A stretch of 64,000 bases of DNA from Roseicella sp. DB1501 (GTDB taxonomy: Bacteria; Pseudomonadota; Alphaproteobacteria; Acetobacterales; Acetobacteraceae): positions 1 through 64,000 of the forward strand of contig NZ_JABFHG010000015.1 of the NCBI RefSeq assembly GCF_013112485.1. The letters are read 5' to 3'. Shown piece after piece: positions 1-8,676 of this stretch (within the stretch, counting starts at the first letter, position 1; every line of letters starts with the position of its first letter). The position numbers and the translations under genes are program-made. The notes under the pieces are model-generated. The model saw only the letters and a list, made by a program, of their open reading frames with translations, had not been told where the DNA came from and searched no databases.

Positions 1-124
1 CGAGCGGCACCCGATCCACCGCCGCCACCACAAAGTGCGCCACGTCATCCGCCGGCAGCCAGTCCTTCGCGTCAGGCGGCAGCAGGAAGGCCTGATCGCG
101 GCTGAACGGTATGAACCCTGTCAT
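1..124 (-). CDS. IS1182-type transposase, N-terminal fragment (cut by window edge)
   Basis: Reading the minus strand from an ATG at 124 gives 41 codons that run off the left edge. The peptide opens with FIPFSRDQAFLLPPDAKDWL and continues with an acidic stretch and HFVVAAVDRV. This is the usual beginning of IS1182/IS5-like DDE transposases (DUF772 region): a hydrophobic start, an LLPP motif, then a W-LP-D helix. The DDE catalytic core would lie outside the window, so it cannot be said whether the element is intact. The 48 bases between its start and the GST stop should hold the end of the insertion sequence, but no inverted repeat can be confirmed from one side. Confidence 0.72.
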   Translation of the reverse strand, partial: MTGFIPFSRDQAFLLPPDAKDWLPADDVAHFVVAAVDRVPL

Positions 125-172
125 GCCAAACAGATTTGCCAATCTCAGGCCCGTTGGGAATCCGACAGGCTG

Positions 173-799
173 CTAGAGGCCGCTGACGGGCGGAATCGTC
201 GCCAGGAAGGACGGGCGCGCGGCGATGCGGTCGAACCAGGCGGCGAGCGCCGGCCGTCCCTCCCGCCAGGCCCAGGCGCGGTGCCGCCGCTCGCCATAGC
301 CGAGGGCGCAGCCGAGCGCGATGCGCGCCGCATCCAACCGCTCCCCGGGCCGCTCCCCGACCTGCCAACCGCCGGCGGCGATCTCCGCCTCCAGCGCATC
401 GGCGACGCGGGTCGCGCGCCGGGTCTCGAGCGCGATCACGCCGGGCGAACGCTCCTCCACCGGGCGGCGAAGCTCACGGTTCCACACCCCGATGCCGTCC
501 AGCATGCCGAGGATGCGGCCGAAGGCGGCCCAGGCCGCGGCATCGCCGGCGGGCAGCAGCGGCGCGGCGCGGCCGAGCCCGTCGAGGAAGGGGATGATGA
601 GCGCCGTCTCGGTCAGCGCCGTGCCATCCGGCAGCAGCAGGGTCGGCACGCGCCCCACCGGGTTCACCGGCAGCAGGCTCGATGCCGGATCGCGCAGGGT
701 GGTCTCGACCTCCTCGACGCGGGCGAGCAGCCCGGTCTCGCGCAGCGCCACGCGCGCGATGCGGGCGAAGGGCGAGCCGGGCGTGTGAAAGAGGCGCAT
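173..799 (-). CDS. glutathione S-transferase family protein
   Basis: This 208-residue protein has the usual two-domain cytosolic GST size. Residues 1-75 form a thioredoxin-like domain: a short strand, then GSPFARIARVAL with Ser9 as a possible thiol-activating residue, then GRVPTLLLPDGTALTET, which holds the cis-proline (Pro52) and the glutathione-contacting turn. The rest is the helical C-terminal domain. It probably conjugates or reduces small electrophiles, but the substrate cannot be read from sequence. It is alone on the minus strand between an IS end and a repeat remnant. The stop codon TAG lies in a CTAGAGG context that resembles the ends of the dispersed repeats in this window. Confidence 0.85.
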   Translation of the reverse strand: MRLFHTPGSPFARIARVALRETGLLARVEEVETTLRDPASSLLPVNPVGRVPTLLLPDGTALTETALIIPFLDGLGRAAPLLPAGDAAAWAAFGRILGMLDGIGVWNRELRRPVEERSPGVIALETRRATRVADALEAEIAAGGWQVGERPGERLDAARIALGCALGYGERRHRAWAWREGRPALAAWFDRIAARPSFLATIPPVSGL

Positions 800-810
800 G
801 CGGCGGGAGG

Positions 811-840
811 CTAGAGCAGATCCCGGCCGGGCGGAATTAC
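811..840. repeat. remnant end of A-type mosaic repeat
   Basis: The sequence CTAGAGCAGATCCCGGCC, just upstream of the GST start, matches the reverse complement of the terminal GATCTGCTCTAG of the fuller copies at 23221 and 56346. The hairpin arm and the central block are missing, so this is a truncated copy. Confidence 0.55.
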
Positions 841-871
841 CGGATCGGGCCTCGCCCCGGCGACGCCGTGC

Positions 872-2587
872 TCAGCGGGCGACTCGCCGCCGCCCCGCCT
901 CGCCGCCGCCATGCTGGCGCTCGCGGCGCATCGGCGGCCGGCCACCGGCCTCGCCATCGCGGGTGCCGCCGCGCGGCGCCCCCATGCCGCCCGCCAGGGG
1001 CTGGATGCCGATATGCGCATCCTCCTCGTCGCCCGGCTTCTGCGCCGCGGCGGCGAAGCGGGAGGCGGCCCAGGGCGCGACCTCGAATTGCGTCTCGCGC
1101 TCCAGCACGCGGATGCGGCCGATCTCCTGCCGCGTCACATGGCCGCGGCGGCAGAGGAAGGGCAGCACCCAACGCGGATCGGCATTGCCGTTGCGGCCGA
1201 GGCTCATGCGGAACCAGACGCCCTCCTGCCCGGGCTCGCGCGGCAGGCGCGGCGGCGCGGCGCCGCGCTCGGCCGGGGCGGCGAGCTCCTCGGGCGCCGG
1301 CAGCGGCGCGCGCAGCGCCTGGACCAGCGCCGCGGCGACAGCCTCGGGCGAACGCTCGGCGAGCAGCTTCTGCGCCAAAGCGAGGTCGCCCTCCCCGGCT
1401 TCCTCCGCGGTGCCCTCCAGCGCCTGGGCCAGGATGCGGGTGTCGTCCTGCTCGCGGATCGCCTCGGCCGAGGGCGCCGGCCCCCATTCCGCCCGCACAT
1501 GCGCCGCCTGCAGCAGCCGCTCAGCGGCGCGGCGGCGGTTGTGCGGCACCAGCAGCGCGCTGGTGCCCTTGCGGCCGGCGCGGCCGGTGCGGCCGGAGCG
1601 GTGCAGCAGCGTCTCCGGATCGTTCGGCAGCTCGGCATGGATGACCAGGCCGAGATCCGGCAGGTCGATGCCGCGCGCCGCCACATCGGTGGCGACGCAG
1701 ACCCGGGCACGGCCGTCGCGCAGGCCCTGCAGGGCGCGGTTGCGCTCGGCCTGGGACAGCTCGCCGGAGAGCGCCACGGCGGCGAAGCCGCGCTCGGCGA
1801 GGTTGCCGTGCAGCCGCGCGACCGTCGCGCGGGTGCGGCAGAAGACCATGGCGGCCCGCGCCTCGAAGAAGCGCAGCGCATTGACCACGGCGCGCTCGGT
1901 CTCGTGCGGCGCGATCAGCAGGGCGCGGTAGTCGATGTCGCCATGCTGGCCGCCCTCGTCGCCGGCCGAGATGCGCAGCGCGTCGCGCTGGTACTGCTTG
2001 GCGAGCTGCGCGATGCCTTTCGGCACCGTCGCGGAGAACATCAGCGTGCGGCGCTCGGCGGGCGTGGTCTCGAGGATGGCTTCCAGCTCCTCGCGGAAGC
2101 CCATGTCGAGCATCTCATCCGCCTCGTCGAGCACCACGGCGCGGATCGCCGAGGGGTCGAGATTGCCGCGCTCGAGATGGTCGCGGAGGCGGCCTGGCGT
2201 GCCGGCGACGATATGCGCACCGCGGGCCAGCGCCCGCCGCTCGGCCACCGGATCGGTGCCGCCGACGCCGGAGACGACGCGGCCGCCGGCCTTGGCGTAG
2301 AGCCAGGCCAGCTCGGCCTGCACCTGCAGCGCCAGCTCGCGGGTCGGCGCCACCACCAGCACCAGCGGCGCGCCGGGCGGCGGCAGGCGATCGGCCTCGC
2401 CGAGCAGCTCGGCGGCCATGGCGAGGCCGAAGGCGACGGTCTTGCCGGAGCCGGTCTGGGCGGAAACCAGCAGGTCGCGGCCGAGCGTCTCCGGCTCCAG
2501 CACGGCGGCCTGGACGGGCGTGGGCTCGGCATAGCCGCGCTCGGCGAGGGCGGCGAGAAGGGGTTCGGGAAGGGCAGGAAAGGGCAT
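872..2587 (-). CDS. DEAD-box ATP-dependent RNA helicase with DbpA-type C-terminal domain
   Basis: This 571-residue protein unwinds RNA duplexes or remodels ribonucleoprotein using ATP. The helicase motifs are in order: Q motif (GYAEPTPVQ, about 18-26), Walker A AQTGSGKT (43-50), PTREL (81-85), TPGR (130-133), DEAD (154-157), SAT (185-187), then ARGIDLP and HRSGRTGRAGR in the second RecA lobe. After an Ala/Glu-rich linker, the last 120 residues include FRMSLGRNGNADPRWVLPFL, typical of the DbpA/DeaD RNA-binding domain, and an Arg/Gly-rich tail. The ATG at 2587 begins MPFPALPEP directly before the Q motif. An upstream open frame adds 102 residues of shadow sequence and is not used. A role in ribosome assembly or mRNA decay is likely by family. 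Confidence 0.93.
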   Translation of the reverse strand: MPFPALPEPLLAALAERGYAEPTPVQAAVLEPETLGRDLLVSAQTGSGKTVAFGLAMAAELLGEADRLPPPGAPLVLVVAPTRELALQVQAELAWLYAKAGGRVVSGVGGTDPVAERRALARGAHIVAGTPGRLRDHLERGNLDPSAIRAVVLDEADEMLDMGFREELEAILETTPAERRTLMFSATVPKGIAQLAKQYQRDALRISAGDEGGQHGDIDYRALLIAPHETERAVVNALRFFEARAAMVFCRTRATVARLHGNLAERGFAAVALSGELSQAERNRALQGLRDGRARVCVATDVAARGIDLPDLGLVIHAELPNDPETLLHRSGRTGRAGRKGTSALLVPHNRRRAAERLLQAAHVRAEWGPAPSAEAIREQDDTRILAQALEGTAEEAGEGDLALAQKLLAERSPEAVAAALVQALRAPLPAPEELAAPAERGAAPPRLPREPGQEGVWFRMSLGRNGNADPRWVLPFLCRRGHVTRQEIGRIRVLERETQFEVAPWAASRFAAAAQKPGDEEDAHIGIQPLAGGMGAPRGGTRDGEAGGRPPMRRERQHGGGEAGRRRVAR

Positions 2588-2624
2588 GACTCGGCTACTC
2601 GCAGCGGGGCTTGCGGCAGCCCCG

Positions 2625-2665
2625 AAAAAACAGAGGGGGAAGCCGGCCGGCGCGGCGGCCGGCCA
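2625..2665 (-). terminator. candidate intrinsic terminator after the Suv3-like helicase
   Basis: On the minus strand, just past the helicase stop at 2679, the sequence GGCCGGC-CGCCGC-GCCGGCC can fold into a strong stem. About ten bases later there is a run of six T before the DEAD-box gene starts. The distance between stem and T-run is longer than ideal, so this is moderate evidence. If real, the DEAD-box helicase has its own promoter in the 90-base gap. Confidence 0.4.
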
Positions 2666-2678
2666 TCTCCAACGGGTA

Positions 2679-5051
2679 TCAGGCCACCAGCTTGGCGCGC
2701 CGCTGCTGGCGCAGGACATCCTCGATCCAGCGGTCCAGCCGCTCGGTCTCGGCCATCGCCTCCTCGCGCGCGACATAGGCGGCGGGGAAGCGCAGCGACA
2801 GCCAGCGCCAGGCGACCAGGCGCTTATGGGTCTTCTCGGCCCGCTCCAGCTCGTCGCGGCTGGCCCGCTCGGGGGCCGGCAGGCGGCCGGCATTGGGCGG
2901 CGTCACGCCGCGGCCGGCGCCATGCTCGATCGCCCAGCGCGCCAGCCGGGCGACGCCGTTGTCGCGCTCATCGATCGGGCAGAGCGCATAGGTCCAGCGC
3001 TGCAGCAGGTCCAGCCCGGCGACGCCATCGATGGCGCCGGCGACGGCCATGGCCTGGGTGAGGTCGGCGAGGCGGTAATTCGGGTCGTCCGGCCGCAGCA
3101 CCGCGCGCTTGATGCGCGCCAGCACGCCGAACAGACTGTCCGAGCCGATCTCCTGCGCGACATTGGCGATGATGTCGGCATCCGGCTGCACCAGGGGGCG
3201 CGGATCCTCGGGCGGCTGCGGCGCCGCCTCCAGCATCATCTTCACGAATTCCGGGCTGCCGCCGCCGGCCAGCACCGCGACCACGCCTTCCTCGAAGCGG
3301 CCGAAGCGGCCGGCCCGGCCGCCGATCTGCTTGACCTCCTGCGTGTTCAGCTCGCGCCGCTCGGTGCCGTCGAACTTCCGCAGGGTCGAGAAGATGACGC
3401 GGCGGATCGGCAGGTTGAGGCCCATGCCGATGGCATCCGTCGCCACCAGGATATCGGCGTCGCCGTCGCGGAAGCGGGCCGCCTCGGCGCGCCGCACCTC
3501 GGGGCTCAGCGCGCCATAGACCACGGCGACGCGGCGGCCGCGGCGGACCAGCTCGGCCCGCAGGTCCAGCACCTCGCGGCGGGAGAAGGCGACGACGGCA
3601 TCGCCGGGCCCCAGATCGCCGAGCGCGACCGGCGCCCGGGCCGCCACCAGCGGCCCCTTGCGCCGCAGCGACACCTCCTCGACCGGGTCGCCGCAGAGCG
3701 CGGCGATGCGCTTCACCTGGGTCGCGCATTCCGGCGCGCCGAGGACGAAGACCTGCCGCGCCGGGGCACCCATGATGGCCGCCGTCCAGGCGGCGCCGCG
3801 ATCGCGGTCGGCGAGCATCTGCGCCTCGTCCACCACCGCCACATCGACCGGCAGGTGGAAGGGGCACATCTCGACCGTCGCGGCGAGGTGGCGCGCGCCG
3901 GCGACGGGAATGCGCTCCTCGCCGGTGGAGAGGGAGGCCGGCACGCCGCGGCTGGCCAGAGCGTCGCGGAACTCATGCGCCAGCAGTCGCAGCGGGGCGA
4001 GGGCCATGCCGGTCTCGGCGCCGGCCAGCGCGTCCAGCGCGGTGTGGCTCTTGCCGGAATTGGTCGGGCCGGTGACCAGGGTGATGCGGCGGTTCAGCGC
4101 CCGCGCCGTGGCGAAATGCCCGGCATAGCGATCGAGCGCCGCGACCCGGGCGATGGCCGCGACCGCGCCCTTGCCGAGCTTCAGCGCCGGCGTGGCCGGG
4201 CCGCCGCGGCGCTTCGCTTCGACCGCCGCCCGGTCCGCCTCGCGCCATTGCGGCACGGCGCGGCGCAGGGTGGCGAGTTCGGCCGGGTCGAATTCCCAGC
4301 GCTCCCGCCCGCCCCGCTGCGGGATGCGGCGGGCGACCGGGATCAACCCCGCCGCGATCCAGCGCAGGGCCTCCCTCTCCTGGCAGCCCAGCAGCCCGGG
4401 CAGCTCGCGGAACTCGACGAGGCTCTTCTCCCAAGCGCGGAGCCGGGCGACCTCCTCGCGCTTGCGGTTGCGGGCGGTGGTCTCGGCCTCGCGCTGCTCG
4501 CGGCGGCGGCGGGCCTCGCGGGCCCCGACAACATCGAGGAAGGGGGTCGAATCGGCGCCGGACAGGCCGAAGGCGGCGGCGACCTCACGCGCGAGCTGCG
4601 CGTGCCGGTCGGCCGAGAGGCTTTGCTGCCCGGCCTCGGTGAGCTCGGCCAACACCGCCTCCAGCGCCGCCTCCGGCGTTGGGCCGAGGGCGCGGAACCG
4701 GTTCGCCAGCACCTCCTCCAGCGCGGCGAGCAGGCTCTCGTCGCTGGGGGCGAGCTCGGCGACGGCGCCGGCGGCGGTCTCCTTATCCGCCCGGCGGGCC
4801 CAGAGGCGGCCGGTGCGGTTGGCAAGGTCGTTCAGCCGGGCGACCCAGCCGCGGCGGCGCAGCGCCAGCAGCGCCGTGCGGATGGCATCGGCATCGGCCG
4901 GCAACTGCCGCGCGACGCGGCGGATCAGGGCGGGCATCTCCCGCGCCTCGACCTCCAGGCCGGAGGCAAGGATCGCCGCCTCGGCCGGCGAAACGGCCTG
5001 CTCTGGGGCCTCGCCCGGCGCCTCGGCGCGGTCGAAAGCGGCATCGAACAT
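2679..5051 (-). CDS. Suv3-like superfamily 2 RNA helicase
   Basis: This 790-residue protein is a bacterial relative of the mitochondrial helicase Suv3, an NTP-dependent RNA unwinding enzyme linked to RNA turnover. The motor is in the middle: Walker A GPTNSGKSHTALDAL (328 onward), DEAQ at 408-411, DAIGMGLNLPIRRVIFSTL and QIGGRAGRFG in the second lobe. A Suv3-type C-terminal region then carries the RLADLTQAM and LCPIDERD stretches. The first 300 residues are helical with a charged coiled-coil-like part (about 175-205). The ATG at 5051 is chosen. The frame stays open to 5219, but the extra 56 residues look non-coding. A TATATA stretch near 5219 could be a promoter. Confidence 0.88.
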   Translation of the reverse strand: MFDAAFDRAEAPGEAPEQAVSPAEAAILASGLEVEAREMPALIRRVARQLPADADAIRTALLALRRRGWVARLNDLANRTGRLWARRADKETAAGAVAELAPSDESLLAALEEVLANRFRALGPTPEAALEAVLAELTEAGQQSLSADRHAQLAREVAAAFGLSGADSTPFLDVVGAREARRRREQREAETTARNRKREEVARLRAWEKSLVEFRELPGLLGCQEREALRWIAAGLIPVARRIPQRGGRERWEFDPAELATLRRAVPQWREADRAAVEAKRRGGPATPALKLGKGAVAAIARVAALDRYAGHFATARALNRRITLVTGPTNSGKSHTALDALAGAETGMALAPLRLLAHEFRDALASRGVPASLSTGEERIPVAGARHLAATVEMCPFHLPVDVAVVDEAQMLADRDRGAAWTAAIMGAPARQVFVLGAPECATQVKRIAALCGDPVEEVSLRRKGPLVAARAPVALGDLGPGDAVVAFSRREVLDLRAELVRRGRRVAVVYGALSPEVRRAEAARFRDGDADILVATDAIGMGLNLPIRRVIFSTLRKFDGTERRELNTQEVKQIGGRAGRFGRFEEGVVAVLAGGGSPEFVKMMLEAAPQPPEDPRPLVQPDADIIANVAQEIGSDSLFGVLARIKRAVLRPDDPNYRLADLTQAMAVAGAIDGVAGLDLLQRWTYALCPIDERDNGVARLARWAIEHGAGRGVTPPNAGRLPAPERASRDELERAEKTHKRLVAWRWLSLRFPAAYVAREEAMAETERLDRWIEDVLRQQRRAKLVA

Positions 5052-5359
5052 CGTGTTCAATTCAGGACTCTCCGCGACCCGCGCGGGGGTCGCGCCATGG
5101 AACGGGCCAGACGGGCTGCACGCCCCCGCATGGGGGAGAAGCAAGCCCCGGGCCGTTCGAGGGCCTGTCTGGCTGGGGCATCGCCGGGGCGCCGCGCGCC
5201 CCAGACTGCGATGCGCCATATATAGGAGCGATCCTGACCATTGCGAGGAAAAGCGGCGTGCGCCGCCGCTGCCAGCGGCATCCCTGCCCTGCGCCCCGGA
5301 GCTATGCCCCGGCCCGGACCACCGGGCGGGACGACATGCCAGGGGTTAGGCCTGAGGGG
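5052..5359. other. intergenic region upstream of the Suv3-like helicase
   Basis: No gene is supported in these 308 bases between the helicase start and the hydrolase stop. On the minus strand a TATATA-like -10 box sits near 5219-5226 with no convincing -35. If used, the helicase mRNA would have a leader of about 160 bases. GC-rich inverted repeats around 5190-5205 (CGGGGCGCCGCGCGCCCC) are the only other structure seen. Confidence 0.35.
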
Positions 5360-6634
5360 TCAGGCCAGGGCCTGGTACACCAGGTGCCGCATCACGTAGC
5401 GGGCCTGCAGCCGCTGCTCCGGCGCCTGCATCAGGAACACCACATACATCTCCTCGGCCGGATCGATCCAGAAATAGGTGCCATAGGCGCCGCCCCAGTA
5501 GTGGTCGCCGACATTGCCCGGCAGCGGGTTGCGGCCCGCATCGGTGCGGACGCAGAAGCCGAGGCCGAAGCCCTGTCCCATCGCCGGCGTCGGCGCCAGC
5601 GCCCCGAAGCGGCCCGGCGTGTCCGGGCTGTAGGCGATGCCGGGCGGCAGATGGTTGGCCCGCATCAGCGCCACGGTGCTGCGCGAGACGATCCGCACCT
5701 CGTCGGTGCGGCCGAGATCGAGCAGCATCTGGCAGAAGCGGGCATAGTCGAGCGCGGTGCCGGACATGCCGCCGCCGCCCGAGAAGCGCGCCGCCCGCTG
5801 CAGCGGATCGGGCAGCTCCGGCTTGCGGCCGGTGGCGGGGTCGGCCGGCGGCTGCGCCACCCGCCCCTCGGCCCGGGCGCCGAGATGGAAGCCGGTATCG
5901 AGCATGCGCAGCGGCCCGGTGATGCGGCGGCGGGTGAAGGCGTCCAGGTCCTCGCCGCTCACCACCTCGACGATACGGCCGACGACATCGGTCGAATAGC
6001 TGTAGGCCCAGCTGCTGCCCGGCTGCGAGGCGAGCGGCAGGGCAGCCAGCCGGCGGATGAACTCCGCCGCGTCGATCCCCGCCTCCCGCAGCTTGGCCGC
6101 CTGATAGGCCTCCGCCACCGGGTCGCGGCCGAGCCCGTAGGTGAGGCCGGAAGTGTGGCGCAGCAGGTCCTGCACCGTCGCGGCGCGCTGCACCGCCTCG
6201 CCCTGCAGCCCCACCTTCTGCTGCGCGAATTCCGGCAGGTAGCGGGAGACCGGGTGCTGGAGCTGCACCTTCCCCTCCTCCGCCAGCAGCATCAGCGCGA
6301 CGGAGACGATGGGCTTGGTCATGGAGGCGAGGCGGAAGATGCTGTCCGCCTCCATCGGCGCCCGCGTTTCGGCATCGCGGTAGCCGACCGGCTCGAGCAG
6401 GGCGAGTCGGCCCTTGCGGCCGACGGCGACAACGGCGCCGGGGATGCGCCCGGCCTCGCTCTCGCCGGCGATCCAGGCGGTGATGCGGCCGAGCCGGTCG
6501 GGGAGGAAGCCTACCTCCTCCGGCCGGGCCCGCGGCAGGTCGCGCGCCGCTGCGGCGGGGCGGACGGCGCCGGGCAAGCCCGCCGAGAGGGCGGCGCCCC
6601 CGGCCAGGGCCAGGGCGGCACGGCGATGCAGCAT
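5360..6634 (-). CDS. serine hydrolase, class C beta-lactamase family, exported
   Basis: This 424-residue protein begins with HRRAALALAGGAALSAGLPG, a twin-arginine-like or Sec signal peptide ending near residue 30. The beta-lactamase/D-Ala-D-Ala carboxypeptidase fold is shown by S104-M-T-K107 (nucleophile and general base), Y211-S-Y in the place of the YxN motif, and a C-terminal HYWGGAYGTYFWIDP replacing the KTG box. Family members include esterases, peptidases and antibiotic hydrolases; the HYWGG/WIDP form is common in exported esterase-like enzymes rather than true AmpC. A good ribosome site (AAGGGGGAAG) precedes the ATG. It stands alone, convergent with no partner. Confidence 0.87.
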   Translation of the reverse strand: MLHRRAALALAGGAALSAGLPGAVRPAAAARDLPRARPEEVGFLPDRLGRITAWIAGESEAGRIPGAVVAVGRKGRLALLEPVGYRDAETRAPMEADSIFRLASMTKPIVSVALMLLAEEGKVQLQHPVSRYLPEFAQQKVGLQGEAVQRAATVQDLLRHTSGLTYGLGRDPVAEAYQAAKLREAGIDAAEFIRRLAALPLASQPGSSWAYSYSTDVVGRIVEVVSGEDLDAFTRRRITGPLRMLDTGFHLGARAEGRVAQPPADPATGRKPELPDPLQRAARFSGGGGMSGTALDYARFCQMLLDLGRTDEVRIVSRSTVALMRANHLPPGIAYSPDTPGRFGALAPTPAMGQGFGLGFCVRTDAGRNPLPGNVGDHYWGGAYGTYFWIDPAEEMYVVFLMQAPEQRLQARYVMRHLVYQALA

Positions 6635-6820
6635 GGCTGGCTTCCCCCTTGATTCGGTCGTTCGCCTCGGGACGAGAGGCTAGACCTGCGCCGGCCTGCC
6701 GGGGAGCGCGAAAACGCCGCTGCGCAAGCCCCAGATCCGGGACCCGCATCCGGGGTCCGCATCCGGGGCGGGCCCACCGGCGTTCCGGCCGGACGACCCA
6801 GGCAGCCAGGGAGACCGGCC

Positions 6821-7216
6821 GTGGAGATCAGACGCGCAGGTTCGCAACCCTCCGGCAAGGGGCCGGCGGAGTACTTCACCGGCACGGTGCGGATCGACCC
6901 GCTCCTCAGCCCGCCCGAGCCGGCCCGCGTCGCCGGCGCCCTCGTTACCTTCGAGCCCGGCGCGCGCACCGCCTGGCACACCCACCCGCTCGGCCAGACG
7001 CTGATCGTCACCACCGGCTGCGGCTGGGTGCAGCGCGAGGGCGGGCCGGTCGAGGAGATCCGGCCGGGCGACGTGGTTTGGTTCCCGCCCGGCGAGAAGC
7101 ACTGGCACGGCGCCACGCCGAGCACCGCCATGAGCCATATCGCCATCCAGGAGAAGCTGGACGGCTCGCCCGTCACCTGGATGGAGCAGGTCACGGACGA
7201 GCAGTACCGCCGCTGA
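6821..7216 (+). CDS. small cupin protein, HNL/dioxygenase-like
   Basis: This 131-residue single-domain cupin starts at a GTG with AGGGAG about ten bases upstream. The metal site is visible: HTH at 53-55, Gln59 in place of the usual Glu, and the second motif [16 protein letters not shown] with His94. This pattern matches the small bacterial cupins that include manganese-dependent hydroxynitrile lyases and quercetinase-like proteins. The natural substrate is unknown. The ending [11 protein letters not shown] is highly typical of this subgroup. The neighbours give no pathway context. Confidence 0.82.
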   Translation: MEIRRAGSQPSGKGPAEYFTGTVRIDPLLSPPEPARVAGALVTFEPGARTAWHTHPLGQTLIVTTGCGWVQREGGPVEEIRPGDVVWFPPGEKHWHGATPSTAMSHIAIQEKLDGSPVTWMEQVTDEQYRR

Positions 7217-7226
7217 GGCGGGGGGT

Positions 7227-7940
7227 TCAGGCCTGCAGGAAGGCCAGCCGGTCCGCCTCCAGCACCAGGCAGGTGAGCTCGCGGCCGAAGACCGCGCCGG
7301 TGTCGATGCCGATGCGGTTGGCCTTCACCACCGGGCCGCGGGTCGGCGAATGGCCATGCACCACCACGGCGCCGAAATCCGCCTCCGAGGCGAGGAAGCT
7401 GTGGCGGATGCGCAGCAGGTCGTCGGGCGACTGCGCCTCCAGCGGCAGGCCCGGCCGCAGCCCGGCATGGACGAAGAGATAGCCGCCGGCCCGGTGGTGC
7501 AGGCCGAGGCCGCGCAGGAAGGCGAGATGCGCCGGCGGGATGCCGGCCTCCCAGCCGGCCGGGTCGGCATCCGGGTCGAGACCCCAGCTCGCCAGCGCCT
7601 CCCGCCCGCCGCTGATGCGCCAGTCGGTTACCGCCGCGCGCTCGCCCCGCAGCGCATCCAGCATGGTGCGCTCATGGTTGCCCATCAGGTTCACCACCGG
7701 CACGCCGGGCAGCGGCGGGCCCGCGGCCAGCCGGGCGACGACGCCGGCGCTGTCCGGCCCGCGATCCACATAGTCGCCGAGATGCAGCAGCAGGGGCGCG
7801 GCGACCGGGCGCGCGGCGAGGTCGGCGGCGACCAGGGCATGTAGCGTGGCGAGCTTGTCGTCGCAGCCATGCACATCGCCGATGGCATAGACGCGCTGGC
7901 CGGGCGGCAGGCTGGCGGGAGCGGGCTGGAAATCGGGCAT
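7227..7940 (-). CDS. PPP-family metallophosphatase (Ser/Thr phosphatase or Ap4A hydrolase type)
   Basis: This 237-residue protein carries the full set of binuclear metallophosphoesterase motifs: GDVHG (21-25), GDYVDRG (55-61), GNHE (87-90), a single His in FVHAGLRPG, and VVHGHSP near the end. Bacterial enzymes of this size dephosphorylate proteins or cleave dinucleoside tetraphosphates, and sequence alone does not separate the two. The ATG at 7940 places the first strand 17 residues from the start, as usual. The longer frame upstream overlaps the divergent MaoC gene and is a shadow. Confidence 0.87.
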   Translation of the reverse strand: MPDFQPAPASLPPGQRVYAIGDVHGCDDKLATLHALVAADLAARPVAAPLLLHLGDYVDRGPDSAGVVARLAAGPPLPGVPVVNLMGNHERTMLDALRGERAAVTDWRISGGREALASWGLDPDADPAGWEAGIPPAHLAFLRGLGLHHRAGGYLFVHAGLRPGLPLEAQSPDDLLRIRHSFLASEADFGAVVVHGHSPTRGPVVKANRIGIDTGAVFGRELTCLVLEADRLAFLQA

Positions 7941-8063
7941 CGCCGCGCATGATCCCGCGCCCGGGCCCGGCGGCCAAGCCCAGGGCCCGCCCAGCAGGCC
8001 GGGCGCATCTGGCCAAGCCGGATCGGGCATGGCAGGAATTCCGCGACGCCCGAGGAGGAAACG

Positions 8064-8519
8064 ATGCTCGAGATCGCCACCATCGCCGACCTGCCCAGCT
8101 ATGTCGGCAAGAAGCTCGGCAGCAGCGACTGGGTCGTGGTCGACCAGAAGATGATCGACCAGTTCGCCGAGGCGACGGGCGACCACCAGTGGATCCATGT
8201 CGATGTCGAGCGGGCGAAGCGGGAGATGCCGGGCGGCAAGACCATCGCGCATGGCTATCTCACCCTCTCGCTGCTGCCGCGGCTGAACCACGGCATCTGG
8301 ACGCTGAAGAAGCGCAGCCGCGGGGTAAATTACGGCTCGAACAAGGTGCGCTTCACCGCGCCGGTGCCGGCCGGGGCGCGGGTGCGCGGGCATCTGACGC
8401 TGAAGAATGTCGAGAAGATCGAGGGCGGCGCCCGGCTGACCATGGAGGCGACGGTGGAGGTGGAGGGCAATGAGCGCCCGGCCCTGGTCGCCGAGACGCT
8501 GTCGCTCGTCTACGAATAG
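8064..8519 (+). CDS. MaoC-like (R)-specific enoyl-CoA hydratase
   Basis: This 151-residue single hot-dog protein hydrates trans-2-enoyl-CoA to the (R)-3-hydroxyacyl-CoA. The catalytic dyad is present in ATGDHQWIHVD (Asp40, His45), followed by IAHGYLTLSLLP, the helix that lines the acyl tunnel. A strong ribosome site (GAGGAGGAAACG) precedes the ATG. Its TAG stop runs straight into a C-type repeat (TAGAGTTCCCC), so the repeat abuts or supplies the stop. It is divergent from the phosphatase and probably monocistronic. Confidence 0.9.
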   Translation: MLEIATIADLPSYVGKKLGSSDWVVVDQKMIDQFAEATGDHQWIHVDVERAKREMPGGKTIAHGYLTLSLLPRLNHGIWTLKKRSRGVNYGSNKVRFTAPVPAGARVRGHLTLKNVEKIEGGARLTMEATVEVEGNERPALVAETLSLVYE

Positions 8520-8650
8520 AGTTCCCCACGACGTCGCTGCGCGCCGCCGCGGGGGCCCCGGATTCGCCTCAGGCCGTAGGCGCGTCACAGCCTGCCGCGG
8601 CGAAGCCGCGGCAGGGCAACGGGGGACGACCGGGGCGGCGGGCAGCCTTG
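8516..8650 (+). repeat. C-type mosaic repeat, near-complete copy
   Basis: It begins at the MaoC stop with AGTTCCCCACGACGTCGCTG, then ATTCGCCTCAGG, then a perfect inverted repeat CCTGCCGCGG-CGAAG-CCGCGGCAGG (8591-8615), and ends in GGCAACGGGGGACGACC. The same order recurs at 22738 and, reversed, at 19755 and 52607. Confidence 0.8.
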
Positions 8651-8676
8651 CGGGGTTACCGCTTGCGGTGCCGTCC

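Noticed and set aside
2586-5225. Plus-strand open frame of about 880 codons
   Set aside because: Low-complexity composition rich in Arg, Ala, Gly, His and Gln, exactly antisense to the Suv3-like helicase with its clear motifs.
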